Source: Gentiana macrophylla
Taxonomy: Eukaryota; Streptophyta; Magnoliopsida; Gentianales; Gentianaceae
Assembly: GCA_026214975.1 (NCBI GenBank)
Contig: CM047810.1
Span: 90,264,560 to 90,328,559, forward strand
DNA: 64,000 nucleotides
Reading direction: 5' to 3'
Notes under the pieces: generated by a model
What the model was told of the DNA's origin: nothing
What the model saw: only the letters and a program-made list of their open reading frames with translations
Database searches by the model: none
Translations under genes and position numbers: made by a program
In this document: piece after piece, positions 39,539 to 51,504 of the stretch
How the letters are laid out: each line of letters begins with the position of its first letter
How positions within the stretch are numbered: the stretch's first letter is position 1

Positions 39539-42162
39539 GAATTTGAAGAATTTACAGAGGCATCTGAAAGCAATGTTGTCATTCCTCATGTAGGCCAATT
39601 ATTTGAGATAGAAAGCAATGTTGTCATTCCTCATGTAGGCCAAATTTTGAGACAGAAGAACATGCCTACACTTTCTATCTGGACTATAGCGCAACGAAGG
39701 GATTTGGCGTAAAGCGAAACCAAATTTCCAATGATAAAGATGATATGATAAGTACAAGGGAGTACACATGTACAAAGACTATAGAGCAAAAGATAAACGT
39801 GATAAGGGCATAAAACAACCGCGACCAGAGACAAGAACCGGGTGCAAAGCAAGTTTTGCTATTAAGCGTGTAAAAGAAGAATGCATGTTTACTGGCAAGT
39901 TTAAAGCATATAAATTTTTGGAAGAGCATAATCATAAGCTTCTTAGACCAATATTGGTTCACATGCTACCTTATCAAAGAAAAATCACTGAAGAACAGGG
40001 GCGTCAGATTGAAGTTGCAGAGCGGTCTGGAATTCCATTAAGACAGACGCATGAGCAAATGGGGAGGCATGCCGGGGGTATAGAGTCACTTGGTTTCACA
40101 AGGTTAGATAAAAAAAAACCATTTGACAAAGTTGAGACAACAATCACTGGGAAGATGGGAACCTTCAGCTGTAGTAGATTACTTTGACAAGCAACGAGAA
40201 AAGAATCCACATTTTTTCTCATAGATGCAATTGGACTCGGATGACCACATAACGAACGTGTTTTGGGCCGATGCCAACATGATTCTAGGTTGCAGCAAGT
40301 TTGGTGATTTTGTGAGCTTTGATACCACTTACAAAGTTAACAAGACGCACCGTTCCTTTGGTATATTTGTTGGATACAATCATCATAGGGAGACAGCTGT
40401 GTTCGGTGCAGCTTTGATGTATGATGAGACTGCTCCCTCTTTTGAATGGCTATTTTAGACTTTTTTGGAATGTATGGAATACAAGGCGCCAAAGACCATT
40501 TTTACTGACCAAGATGCAGCAATGACAAAGGCCATCAAAGTAGTATTGCCTGATACTCGTCATAGGTTATGTATTTGGCACTTGAAGCAAAATGCACTCA
40601 AACATGTGAACCATTATTTTCCAGGTGTCAATGGAATTCAAACTGCCATAGGTCCTTTCTTTCAGGTAATAGAAGATGATGATGAATTCCATGAAAAGTG
40701 GAATAATATGTTGAAGGATTACAAATGTGAAGACAATTTGTGGCAAAAAAAAACTTTTGATATCAAAGAGAAGTGGGGTTTTCCTTATCTGCGAAACAGT
40801 TTTTCTGTAGGAAAGCAAAGTACTCAACTTAGCGGGAGCTTCAATGCAGACCTAAAAGATTACTTGCAGTCTGACCACAATCTATCACGGTTCTTTTGGC
40901 ACTTCGGAAGGGTTTTGGCAACGAAGAGGTATAAGGAGTTACAGACTGAATACTCACTGGTCCAGAAAGTCCTTAGACTAAAGGTAAAGGTAAAAATACT
41001 TAAGCAAGCTGGGGAAGTTTACACAAACTTTAATTTTGAGACATTTCAGGATGAGTTTGAGGCGGCAGTTGATGCTGTAATATTAGGCCAAGCACTTAAT
41101 GATACAAATGGAGATACAATTTACAGGGTGACCACGGATGGCAAAGACAAATTGGAGAGGACAGTCCGAGTGAGTGCTCAAGGGTGTAGCCAAAGGTAGG
41201 GGCTAAGAAATTTGAGCCCACCCGGCGGAAAAATTCTACACTAAAAAACCTGTATAATCCAACTTAAGTTATCAAAACATCTTATTTAAGCCCACCCGAT
41301 TGTCCTAATATAATCCACTAGCCCACCTGAGATCCAATTCCCGGCTCCATCATTGTGAGTGCTGAATGTCGAGTATCATGTAGTTGCATGTTCTATGAGC
41401 AGATGAGAATATTATGTAGCCATTGTATCAAAGTTCTCCGAGATGTTTTGAAGTTAGTTTTTATACCAGATGAGTATATCCTCAAGAGATGGACTAAGAA
41501 TGCAAAGTCAGAAGTTGTAATAGACTCCACAAGAAAAGAGATCGAAGTTGATCCACACTTGGAATAAGATGAAGACTTGCAGGTAATTAATGACATGTTC
41601 AGATGAATCTCATGTCGTTGCATTGAAACACCTGAGACAATTAGGTGAATGAAATTTTTTGTTTCAAATTTAATCTTCAATTATTTAGTTTTCACCCAAT
41701 TACTACTTTCAAATAGATCTGTATACTAACGTTGAGTTTTATATTTTCAGTTATGTCAAAAAGGCATCAAATGAGATGTTAGAAATTGCGGAGAAAATGT
41801 TGAAAGCTTCAATTTACGGTGTTTCTGGGGGTGCTGGTGATACCGATGATGATGGTGATATGGAAGCAAACAATCGAATGCCAAGTGGATTTAAGTCGAA
41901 GGAGCCTTCTAATCATAGAAAACGAAGAATTATCGGCACATTAGAAAAATCGTTGGCTAAACAAGAAAAGAAGAGAAAGAGGTTACGCAAAATCAAAATC
42001 GCTGGTGTTGTTCCAAGGAAGAAGAGGAGTTTAAGGAATAAGTCATCATCCCAACATGTGGAGCAATCATCACAACCTATGGATCAAGGATTTGTAGCAT
42101 TGCTTCAACGAAGCGAGTACCTTTCACATGATGATAGTTTAGTTGCATGTTCCCTCCCATAG
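39539..42162 (+). pseudogene. MULE 1 transposase, FAR1 family (decayed)
   Basis: The order is FAR1 DNA-binding domain, DDE domain, SWIM zinc finger. The FAR1 domain starts near 39600 (VGQIFETEEHAYTFYLDYS, TRTGCKASFAIKR). The MULE DDE core has FDTTYKVNKTHRSFG near 40318 and TIFTDQDAAMTKAI near 40498, with RLCIWHLKQN. The SWIM finger is CSCMFYEQMRILCSHC near 41377. A basic C-terminus (KKRKRLRKIK) is at 41776-42162. Damage includes a 43-bp tandem duplication near 39570-39645, frameshifts near 39775 and 40160-40225, a TAG at 40456 and the insertion at 41179-41354. It is related to the FHY3/FAR1 transcription factors but is clearly an element protein here. Confidence 0.9.
41179..41354. mobile_element. 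Small insertion with 9-bp duplication in the MULE 1 transposase
   Basis: This 176-bp sequence splits the transposase at the codons VSA. The duplication GTGAGTGCT lies at 41170-41178 and 41355-41363. The ends are weak inverted repeats (GGTGTAGCC against GATGGAGCC on the other strand). A 9-bp duplication suggests a non-autonomous MULE-type MITE. It has no poly-A. Confidence 0.7.
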
Positions 42163-43038
42163 AAGTGTTGAATTTAAGCAGTGATCCAGTCTTCTAAGGT
42201 AATGTTGATATAGCGTTATTCATGTATAGCGCATTTTTGGATAGCTCTAATATAGAGAATTTTTTGGTCTTCTTTTTTTGCTTGACATGGCTCATAGAGC
42301 ACCTTTCATGTATGCTATGAACGTTATTTGCTGATCTTCTTTTGGGAATTTGATTCTCCTTACAGCAAATGGTTTTTATCACTTTCGTTGTTGTTCAAGT
42401 TTAGTACAAATATATAGTGGAAAACAGAGATTTTGGAGGAAATTATTTCCATATTTATCTTCTTTTTTTTTTCTTCTTTTTTGTTGTTGTCATTTTGTCC
42501 TTTGTATACTTTACGATTTAAGTAATAAAATTCCCGTATAACACTACTGACATTCTCATTTTCTAGTCTAGTTTATGTGCAAGTTTTTCAAAAGGAATAT
42601 TAATATTGTTTCAACCACTCTGACACAACAAATGCCTTACCGTTTCGGAATAAATTTGACAGACAGAAAATCATTTCAACAATAAAGATAAACATATTTC
42701 AGAATTCATATGTATTGGAATTTATACACAGATCCGTAAAAAACCAAATATCGAAATCCTTCCTTACCCGCATTGCATAATATATTTAAAACACACTCCA
42801 TAACAATACATTTAGTTTAGTCATTCCCCTTCACATCATTACAAAGCAAAAAACATGGAAGCTTGATGAAAGAAGTTGTTTAAGGACACAAAGATTACAT
42901 TAAACTTCTACATGAAATGAATATTTTATTGAAAGAAACACACACACACACACAAAAAACTACAATATCCATGTGAAATACACAAGGAGATACAATAAAA
43001 AAATCATCATAAAATTCAATGATCCGTTGAATTATAGG
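42163..43038. other. MULE 1 interior, non-coding
   Basis: No gene was recognised. A CA run lies at about 42941-42957. The part next to 43038 may be the 3' untranslated region of the captured alcohol dehydrogenase fragment. Confidence 0.5.
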
Positions 43039-43339
43039 TTACTCCATTCGAATGAGACAACGAAGGCCTTCCCCTTTCGACATATACTCAAAAACTTTGT
43101 TTATCTCAGCAAACTTCACTTCATGTGTGATAAACTTTTCCAATTCAAGCTCCTCCACAAACTGGAAAAAAAAAGGTTACAAAAAGCTTCAGACTTTTCA
43201 CAACATGATTTGTATATTATATCAAGATGCATAGCATGGTTTATAATGTTACCTTGGACATGTAGTATTTCTCAACAACAGAAGGGAGGTGGGATCGCGG
43301 TTTATAGTTACCGAAGAAGGTACCCTTAAGAGTCCTTTC
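43039..43339 (-). pseudogene. Captured 3' end of an alcohol dehydrogenase gene
   Basis: The minus strand reads [19 protein letters not shown] and then [10 protein letters not shown] (43339-43253). A GT donor follows, then 91-100 bases of intron ending in a T-rich AG. The second exon continues [19 protein letters not shown] and then [15 protein letters not shown], with TAA at 43039. This is the C-terminal end of plant zinc-type alcohol dehydrogenases (NAD-binding domain to end of the catalytic domain). The start and most of the enzyme are absent. It lies directly against the right inverted repeat of MULE 1. The retained intron shows capture from genomic DNA. The acceptor is at 43162 or, judged by homology, at 43153. 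Confidence 0.85.
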
Positions 43340-43342
43340 AAC

Positions 43343-43961
43343 AGTAAAGCTTGAATTTTTCAGTAACTTAAAAAAAAAAAAAACATGGCTGCCATGCCCG
43401 GAATTACAGTTCGCCGGAAAATATTTTTACACCCAATTCGAAAATTCTAAGCAATAGAGTAAAGAAGACACAATCACAAAGTCCATTTTCGAACTCCACT
43501 CTTCCCCAATATGCATAATCAACATTAAAGTTTGAAATTTCAGTAAAAAAAATCCATTAAAGCTTGAATCATATTGGGATTATCTTCTTCCAAAAGAGGT
43601 GAAGTAACACAGCCATGTCCGTCCATCTCTCTCTTAAATCGCAACAATGGTGGGGCTGCCGGACCGGCCACCGGAGCCAAACATGAGCAGCAATAAAAAG
43701 TTTTTTTTTTAGAAATGGGAGAGATAGTCAACGAGGAAGATTTTATTTGAGGGGGGAGGGACTAAATTGCAATTTTTTGTATATATGAGGAGTAATGGGT
43801 TGAAAGCTTGTTTTTAATTTTAACAAATGAAAACGACGTCGTTTTCATTAACTGTGCAAAAAAAAATCGTGTGGCTGAGATTACTCTCAGCCACGTGTCG
43901 CACCAGAAAGCTTCCAAAGCTGGATTAAAGTTGGGATACCAAAAGCTGGTGATCCGGACTG
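43343..43961 (-). repeat. Right terminal inverted repeat of MULE 1
   Basis: It is the reverse complement of 38565-39287 without the SINE-like insert and with a shorter homopolymer run. Its outer end reads CAGTCCGGATCACCAGC on the minus strand. It mirrors the short MDGHGCVTSPLLEEDNP frame. Confidence 0.9.
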
Positions 43962-43970
43962 GTATTTAAA

Positions 43971-44730
43971 TTAAAAAAAACTTCTTTTTTTTTAAATTTT
44001 TTGTGACACGATATTTATTAAATGGGGTGTATTCCCGTAATAAAAAAAACACTCTTTAATTATTATTTCTTCCGTTGTTAAATGTCTGAGACAATTGTCA
44101 AAAACACGTTTATTAAAAATGTGATTTAATGTTATGACTTTAAGGATGCAATGATTAAAAAAATCTCTATTATACTGTTAATGCAGTATTTCTTTTACCT
44201 CCTTACCAAAATATGTCATTTTAGAGTTTTTCACATATATTAAGAAAGTAATTTAATGTCATAAATTTGAAATTTAATGTCTATAATGCCCATTGACTAT
44301 CATTAATGCAATAGGTGTTAAGTAATAAAAAATTGTTGGATTGATAATAAATTATGGATATGATAAAGAAAATGATAATAAATGTTGCATTGATAATGTA
44401 AAATGACTTATATTATGTGACAAATCTAAAATTATATGATGACTTATATTTTGGGACGGAGATAGTATTACATAAGGATAAAGTATGAAAATGAGCAATA
44501 AATGTTGCTTTGTAAAATATTCTGCATTTAGCAACTGTATGAGTTATTTTGGAATGGATGAAGTAAACTATATTTAATATAAATTTAATATAATTAATTT
44601 ATACAAACCTAAAATTTGCATGATAATAAGACAAGTGCCAAATAGTGCACTAAAAAGTAAAAACAACAATCAAATCAAATCAATTTAGGTGGGTATTATA
44701 TTTTTATTTTCATGGCAATAGCTTTTAAAA
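43971..44730 (+). repeat. Dispersed repeat, copy 1 (hit by MULE 1)
   Basis: From the T-rich stretch, GACACGATATTTATTAAATG (43,99x-44,01x) through to ATTTTTATTTTCATGGCAAT near 44700, this matches 62815-63835. Its left part is displaced to about 38500-38564 by MULE 1. A MITE lies inside at about 44065-44467. Confidence 0.8.
44065..44467. mobile_element. Stowaway-like MITE, copy 1
   Basis: The ends are TTTCTTCCGTTGTTAAATG and GGGACGGAGATAGTA, decayed forms of the CTTCCTCCGTCCC inverted repeats, with TA next to them. The same element occurs in the second repeat copy at about 62919-63572. Confidence 0.6.
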
Positions 44731-45148
44731 TGACCTTAAAATGTTACACTCCATCTAGATCTATATCATATAATCGTTCTTATTTAACTGTCGTAGTATA
44801 TTTTCAAATATTATTTATTGTATTTTTCTACATTTATCCTTATTTATTAAGGGGTGAGAGTAGGGATGACAATGGGCACGAGTGGGTATGGGTTTGACAG
44901 TATCCATACCCCACCCATCATAAATTTTTCGTACACATACCTACACTTTACCTGTCCGGGTAGACATTTTTAAATTCATACCCTACCCATGCGGATATCC
45001 ACGGATTTATGGATATCCATGGATATAGGATTTCATTCACAAAAATGAAATGGACTCTATTGGCGCCATAAAATTGCTTCCTTACACTATTTTTTAATAA
45101 TTATTTTACTATATACACTACAAAATTACTTTCATCATACTTATATTA
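44731..45148. other. AT-rich spacer with imperfect palindromes
   Basis: There is no gene. The part 44867-45035 has GGGATGACAATGGGCACGAG, a GGGTATGGG...CCATACCCC palindrome and several GGATATCCA units. This is typical of short hAT-type repeats, but no matching end or duplication was found. Confidence 0.4.
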
Positions 45149-45730
45149 TGTTATAAAACTAAGAAGATAATGGAGGAAGAACAAGAGGAAATACAAGTAT
45201 AGAAGAAAAGAAAATTGCTTGTGTCTTATTCCAATGATATAAGAGGGTATTTATAGTAGAGATTACAATGTGAACACAATAATCTGAATTAATCACAAAT
45301 CTACTTAAATCAATCAGAATAATATGCCTCATTAAAACCTTACTAAGAGAAAACCCAGTGGGAAAAAATCTTAGTTAAGGAAAAAAAGTACATATTTATC
45401 TGTTTGATTTACCCCCTCTGAACCAAGCATCAATTTAGATATTTCAATTCCTGCATCACAATGCTCTTCACTGGTCTTTCAAATGTTGTAGTCGACAATG
45501 TCTTGATAAATAATTCTGCCGGATTATCGGTTGACCGGATCTGTTGCACATCAATCTCATCATTCTTTTGCAAATCATGAGTAAAGAAGAACTTGGGTGA
45601 AATATGTTTTGTTCTATCCCCATTAATATAGCCTCGCTTCAATTGAGATATTCAAGATGCATTGTCTTCATATAGTGCAGTTAAATGATTTTCATTCTCA
45701 TCTAGCAATGTCTCAATGAATAAATGGTGA
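45149..45730 (-). pseudogene. copia relic H: LTR and RNase H
   Basis: On the minus strand the frame 45642-45430 reads KRGYINGDRTKHISPKFFF and then EIDVQQIRSTDNPAELFIK. This is the RNase H end of a copia lineage different from A, B and E. To its left an LTR-like block (about 45410-45149) has TATAAATACC and ends TTTTATAACA on the minus strand. The remaining polyprotein is not visible. Confidence 0.7.
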
Positions 45731-47144
45731 ATTGATTGTCTCGATCGTAGTTGCATAACGTATATGTCATGTACTATTAACTTTGTTAGAAAAACCCAGT
45801 GGGAAAAAAAACTAGACAAGGTAAATAGTTCATGCCATATGCGTTTCTATGTGTTGCACTAACTGGCTCATTAAAAACCTTTAACTACGAAAACCTTTTG
45901 GGAAAAACTTGGTTAAAGGGAAAAAGAGTACAATCATGGTTTTAAGACCAAATCCACACAAAATTTTTGAAGTTGTCGCTCTCCTGACGACAACAATCTT
46001 TCAAATGTACGCATTCCATTATTATAAACACTTATTATCCAAAACCGATGTAGGAATAATCTTAGTGAACAAATCTATTAGATTGTCACTAGAGCGTACT
46101 TTTTCAAATCACTCTCTTTTAGAGTTTATTGGATAATCAAATGTAGGGGCTAATAAGTGTCATTCCCACTACTCACTTGTGCAACACATGCAACACAATC
46201 AACACTGTAATCAGCTAAATAATGAGGGAAGTAATATAATCGAAATTCGCATCCATATATTTCCACTATCATGCATCGTGATTCCTTAAAATTTATGACA
46301 TTAACAATGCATTACTTACATATTCATTTCTCAATAGGAATCTACTCAACTGGTCATACTACATTCAACATGAATGTTAATGACCTTAACCATATGCATG
46401 TTGCGATTGTCATATTAATTTATTTTTGAAATCCACCAAGGATTTTCATATCAATATTAATGTCCAACGACCCATAAATATACCGTCATGACATAAAGTT
46501 ACTACCAGATATATTAGTTAGCGGAACATTATATTATCTATAATGGGAGAATATATTTGACCATTAATAAACAAATATTTCCAATTCAAACTCAACCTCA
46601 ATTGTTATTTTATTTTTACCTAGTCTGAGTGTTTCTGACACTCTGCTGATGACTTAGGTACTGGATCCACATATAATAATAGCAATTAAAGAGGCAAATA
46701 TGTCATCGACGACTATGATGTTTTATTATAAATTTCTCCCATAAATTCATTGCAAATTCAATATTAGCATAAGCCACCCCAATATTTAATCATTTGTCGC
46801 ATGTGCAATTTTATTTTGGGGTTTTCGCCTTGAAGACGGATCTCTTTAAGAGATTTCATGAGTGACTGAATGTGAATTCATTTTCCATGAATTTTATCTT
46901 TTACGCCGATCGGTATTCTACGCGGCATAGAAATATCATCAATCATATTGTTGGTGCCTCTATAAATAGTCACTCATTTAATTTCAATAACGGCATCTGG
47001 CGGATTACTTGTTAAATACTACAAGTAAATTATCTTCGCAAATCAGTTAAACTGATGCGTGGAAGATCGTTTATGTTGTGAAAGTTTATCGGCATTCTTT
47101 TATTCTAAAATGGGGTTTTCTTTATCTCCCCCTAATGCCGAGAA
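45731..47144. other. Retroelement-derived sequence without frames
   Basis: Two further copies of a segment like GCTCATTAAAAACCTT...AAAACCCAGTGGGAAAAA (near 45788 and 45866) repeat what is in the LTR block at 45326-45392. They suggest further LTR pieces. Nothing coding was recognised. Confidence 0.45.
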
Positions 47145-47583
47145 TAGGGCTGTAAATGAACCTAAGTATTCGATTCGATCCGGAGTATTCGGCTCGAAAA
47201 AGCTCGATTCGGGCTCGTTTCGTGGGTTCGAACTTCGAGCCGAACCTTACAAATTAGATATTCGGTGGTCGAGCCGAACATGTTCGAACATGTTTCGGCT
47301 CGGATATCATAAATTCATATCTGATTCGAGGCGAACATGTTTTTAAAACCGAGCGAACATGTTCGATTTTTTAAAACCCGATTCGAGCCGAACATGTTCG
47401 AACGGTTCGACATGTTCGAGCGAACCGAGCCGAGCTTTTTCCTCAAATACCAGACCGAACCCAGGCGAATAATGAAAATATAAGGCTCGGCCATTTCGAG
47501 CCGAGCCGAGCCTAAGGTTCGAACATACCGAGCCGAGCGAACCCTGCCAGGGTTCGGTAGGGTTCGGCTCGTTTATAGGCCTA
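47145..47583. mobile_element. hAT-like MITE rich in palindromes
   Basis: The 439-bp element starts TAGGGCTGTAAATGAAC and ends in the inverted form (GTTTATAGGCCTA), with the 8-bp duplication GCCGAGAA at 47137-47144 and 47584-47591. It is full of GAGCCGAAC, GGCTCGG and GAACATGTTCGA units that can form hairpins. It is non-coding. An 8-bp duplication and TAGGG ends fit hAT. Confidence 0.78.
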
Positions 47584-48143
47584 GCCGAGAATCGATCTTT
47601 ATCAAACATGTTGCACCGAGCAATACTTTGATGCTCTTTTATTCGCTTCAAGCGATTTACACATTTAAAACATAGAGGTTTCATTAAATATCCCATTCCA
47701 TGAGATTTTTGAAAACATTATCTCTCTTGCGCTTTATATACCACTATGTGATTTCAGATTCTTCAAGAATCGTCCAAATTATACATCATATGTAGAGAAA
47801 TCACTCGAACGAGACACTGAACTTTTGGTTCATTTCTCAATTTTTTCAGAAAATATTTGATGTATGCAAAATGTGCATAAAATCTACCCTTCATGGGTTT
47901 GATAGCAATGAATGATATGTGAACTCATAGTTCATTTATGTTGAAGTTTGTCACGAGATATAATTCATATTGGGTTTTCCTCCCCTCATTCTCGGACAAC
48001 ATTTTTTCATAATCGATATGTCGAAAATTTGAAATAACCCGTGACGGATTCAACATTTTAATTTGAGATCCTCTTATGCGGGTATCAACAAACTTCTTTT
48101 ATATTTTTCGATTTGTGGAGAAATTTTGTCTCAAGATATCTAG
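47584..48143. other. Flank of the hAT-like MITE, no recognised gene
   Basis: This stretch contains no frame of a known family. It continues the sequence left of the MITE and may be part of an old LTR. Confidence 0.4.
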
Positions 48144-49806
48144 AAGAAGCATGGTTTTCCTCCTGGCTTTTAATGACCATACTGAGGAGGCTTGTTACAA
48201 GAAGCATGGTTTTCCTCCTGGCTTCAAATCAAAAAGGGAAAATATGGTAGAAGAGGAACAATCAGTAGAAGAAGATCAGCCACCAAGCAGGTCTGCTGGA
48301 CCAGGGTTTCCCAATCTTACTACAGAACAACTTGAAAAGTTGATGGCTTTGCTGAATGGTCCTCCTAAACATGCAGGATTTGCTGTTGGCCAACCTGCTG
48401 ATATTGTCATACATTACTCACCTGCTACAGGAATAGGTGACCAAAATTTAATAAGATCAATACAATGGATCTTGGACTCTGGTGCCACAAATCACATTTT
48501 AGGATCATTAGATCTGTTAAGCAATCCCAAACCTTCATCTGGTATAAAAATGGGATTACCTAATGGAAATAATGTCTCTGTCACACATATAGGACAAGTG
48601 AGGGTCAATACTCAACTGGTCCTACATGATGTGTTTTGCTTTCCTGGTTTTAAGTATAACCTTTTATCTTTACTTTCTTTTATTAATCATACAAAAGGTG
48701 CAGCTATTTTTTCTGCTAACAAGTGTGTTTTGTAGGACAAGAACAAGAAAAAGATTGGTTCAGCTGAGTTACAGAGAGGACTCTATGTCATGGATCAGTA
48801 GAGAGATAAAAAGCAAGACTAGTAGAAAAAGGCTACACTCAGACATATGGGATTGATTATCAAGAAACCATTTCCCCTGTTGTCAAATCACTACTGTCAG
48901 AACCTTACTTGCAGCAGCAACAACCAATAATTGGCATCTACATCAAATGGATGTCAACACTACCTTTCTGCATGGAGATCTACAGAAGAAGTATACATGC
49001 AGTTACCCCCAGGTTGTGCAGCAACTAAATCAAACCAAGTTTGCAAACTTACCAAATCATTATATGGCCTCAAACAAGCTAGCAGACAATGGAATTTCAA
49101 GTTGACTGAATCATTGGAGGCTCAAGGATTCATTCAATCAAACATAACCACTGACTATTCACAAAAGGGTCAGGACAGTCATTTATTGCCTAATTGGTAT
49201 ATGTGGATGACATCATAGTTGCTAGCCCTAGTGAAGAGTTGATTCAGCAAGTTAAGGATGCTTTACATCATCAATTCACCATCAAAGATCTTGGCAATTT
49301 AGATATTTCCTAGGCACTGAGGCTGCTAGATGTCCAAATGGCATATCCATTTCACAAAGAATATACACTCTTAACCTCCTAGAAGAATGTGAATTTTTGG
49401 GAGCCAAACCTGCCAAGACACCTATAGAGTCTAAGCAGACTTTACAACATGGTGATTCACCACTTTTAGAAGATAACACTGCATATAGATCACTAGTGGG
49501 TAAATTGATTTACCTCACTTTTACCAGACCAGATATTGCTTTTGCAGTATAACAACTAAACCAATTTCTGGACACTCCTATTGAAAATCATATGAAGGCA
49601 GCTTATAGACTGCTGAGGTATTTGAAGACCAATCCTGGCCAAGGAATCTTCTTCCCAGCAGACAATAATTTTGTACTTAAGGGTTTTACAGATAGTGATT
49701 GGGTTGGTTGTCCTGAAACAAGAAGATCAGTCTCAGGTTATATGATGTTCCTAGGAGATGCTCTAATCTACTGGAAGGCAAAGAAACAAACAACAATTGC
49801 TAGTTG
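48144..49806 (+). pseudogene. copia relic I, internally deleted
   Basis: The first part (48144-48735) gives EEACYKKHGFPPGFK, WILDSGATNHILGS (protease) and VFCFPGFKYNLLSL. At about 48800-48830 the sequence jumps from the pre-integrase region to RT (KGYTQTYGIDYQET), so integrase is gone. RT/RNase H follow with frameshifts: [41 protein letters not shown] and FTDSDWVGCPETRRSVSGYM. It breaks at 49805. A 26-bp repeat (AAGAAGCATGGTTTTCCTCC) at about 48147 and 48199 marks a duplication. Confidence 0.85.
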
Positions 49807-49876
49807 GAATCCCCGTTTCAATCCCTACAAATTTAATGCAATGTAACATGATTGAATAAAAAAAGAACACAAAATA

Positions 49877-51504
49877 TTAATAGACACAATACAAAGATAA
49901 CTTATCATGGTCAGTAGGAGTATCCTCGATCACCATTGCACTACCAATCAAACTCGGACAAGTGGTAATGTAATGACCATTGCCACTGCATTTGCCACAA
50001 CTTACGGTCTTCTTTCCGTCACCGGCTGAACGTTTCTTCTTTTTTGATGGCTGTCCACTTTCTTTCTTTGACCACTTTTGAGGCAAAATCTTATCGTTAA
50101 GCACTTCATTAAGATACTCATATTCATCTTCATTTGGAAGTGGATACACACATTGGGAATAAGCTAGCCTCCAACACTCGGAACCAAAACACCAAGTGCA
50201 ATACTCGTGGCATTTATTCCTTATTTGCTTCAGCACATCAGCTACATGCACACATGGAAACTTATCCAATTGGAATTTCCCACATGTACAAATTTCATCA
50301 TCTCAATGAACGATGTAGGAAAAAACAGCATTCAAGTGACGTACCCCGTACCTATCTGTGGAAAGTGGTTTAGCTTGTAATCGTGATACTCCCTCGAAGC
50401 TTTCGTTCACTATTTTTTCAATTCTTGGAGTAAGAGGAGTAATGCATATTTCAGATTCTTCATTTCTCTTAGCAAACTACTCTTGTAACGTCTCCCGGAT
50501 ATATTCAAGCAACCCAACTACTGAAAACTCCCGAACACACTTTAGCTTACTATTCATACACTCGGCATGGTTTGTGGTCATTGTTGTAACGTAATCCATC
50601 AAAAAGATCTCTAGACCATATAGTTAATGATTCTTCTTTCAAATAAACATCAGCACCGGGACATTTGTTACGTACTTTGGTGAAAAGCACCTTAAATTCT
50701 ACTTCGTTATAGGCCTGTGCAGCTTCCATAATCAGCTTCCCCGTATTACGTTTCAAATATTTAGTCCTCAAATTCTTTTGGATGTGATACATGCAATACC
50801 CATGGTGTGCATTTTTAAACACCGCCGTGAAAGATGTTTTAATACTATCGTCACAATCAGAAAGAATCGAAGTATCACACGTACGTGTCACCAATAATGG
50901 GTTTTAGCTTTTCAGAAAACAATGTCCAAGATTTTATACTTTTGAATTCAACAACACCCCAAGCAAGTGGAAATATTTTATGATTTCCATCTTGACATGT
51001 TGCCACAAGTAAAGTCCCTCCATAATATGATTTCAAATACATGCCGTCCAGAGAAATGACTTTCCGCATCGCGTTGATATAACCGTCTATACTTTGACCA
51101 AGTTCCATGAAAAAGTATTCGAAAACATTCCCATCAGTTTTTTCAATATATGTCACAGTGCCCCGGTTTCTAAACTTCAACCTATGAAAATATTTGGGTA
51201 ATTCTTGGAAAATTTTCCTTGGATTACCCCTGATCAATGATTCTACATAACCCTTAGCCTTGTACGCCTTGCTATAACTTACATCATATCCAAATCTAGA
51301 TGGAAATCATCAATCATGTCCCTTGGTGAGTTAATACGATTGGCATATTTAAACCTCATAGAAAATTATGTTCCAATTAGCTTGTGTGAAGCATGTCTAT
51401 GATCTTTTCGAGGAACAATAGGTGGGCAGCTATGCTTACATGCATACTTTCGAACTACAAATCGGTTAGTTCCATCATCTTTGGTTGCTCGCAAATGCCA
51501 TTTG
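49877..51504 (-). pseudogene. MULE 2 transposase, C-terminal part
   Basis: Reading from the right: a basic/Cys-rich piece (FVVRKYACKHSCPP) near 51450, then the frame 51237-50875 with a MULE DDE motif (ISLDGMYLKSYYGGTLLVA). A frameshift near 50880 follows, then 50894-50550 with the ILSDCDDSIKTSF block and the GYCMYHIQKNLRTKY block. The SWIM finger (CTCGKFQLDKFPCVH, near 50280-50230) and a CCHC knuckle (CGKCSGNGHYITTC, near 49985) complete it. Several stops and shifts make it non-functional. Confidence 0.85.

Larger units (their letters stand above)
38565..43961 (+). mobile_element. FAR1-type Mutator-like element (MULE 1) with captured gene fragment
   Basis: Long terminal inverted repeats (38565-39287 and 43343-43961) are flanked by the 9-bp duplication GTATTTAAA (38556-38564 and 43962-43970), the hallmark of MULEs. 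The interior carries a FAR1-family transposase on the plus strand and the 3' end of an alcohol dehydrogenase gene on the minus strand. The transposase is broken by stops, frameshifts and an insertion. The related empty site is visible near 62806-62812. Confidence 0.92.

Noticed and set aside
39768..41567. Reading the FAR1-like protein as a host FHY3/FAR1 transcription factor
   Set aside because: It sits between MULE inverted repeats with a 9-bp duplication and is broken by stops, shifts and an insertion.
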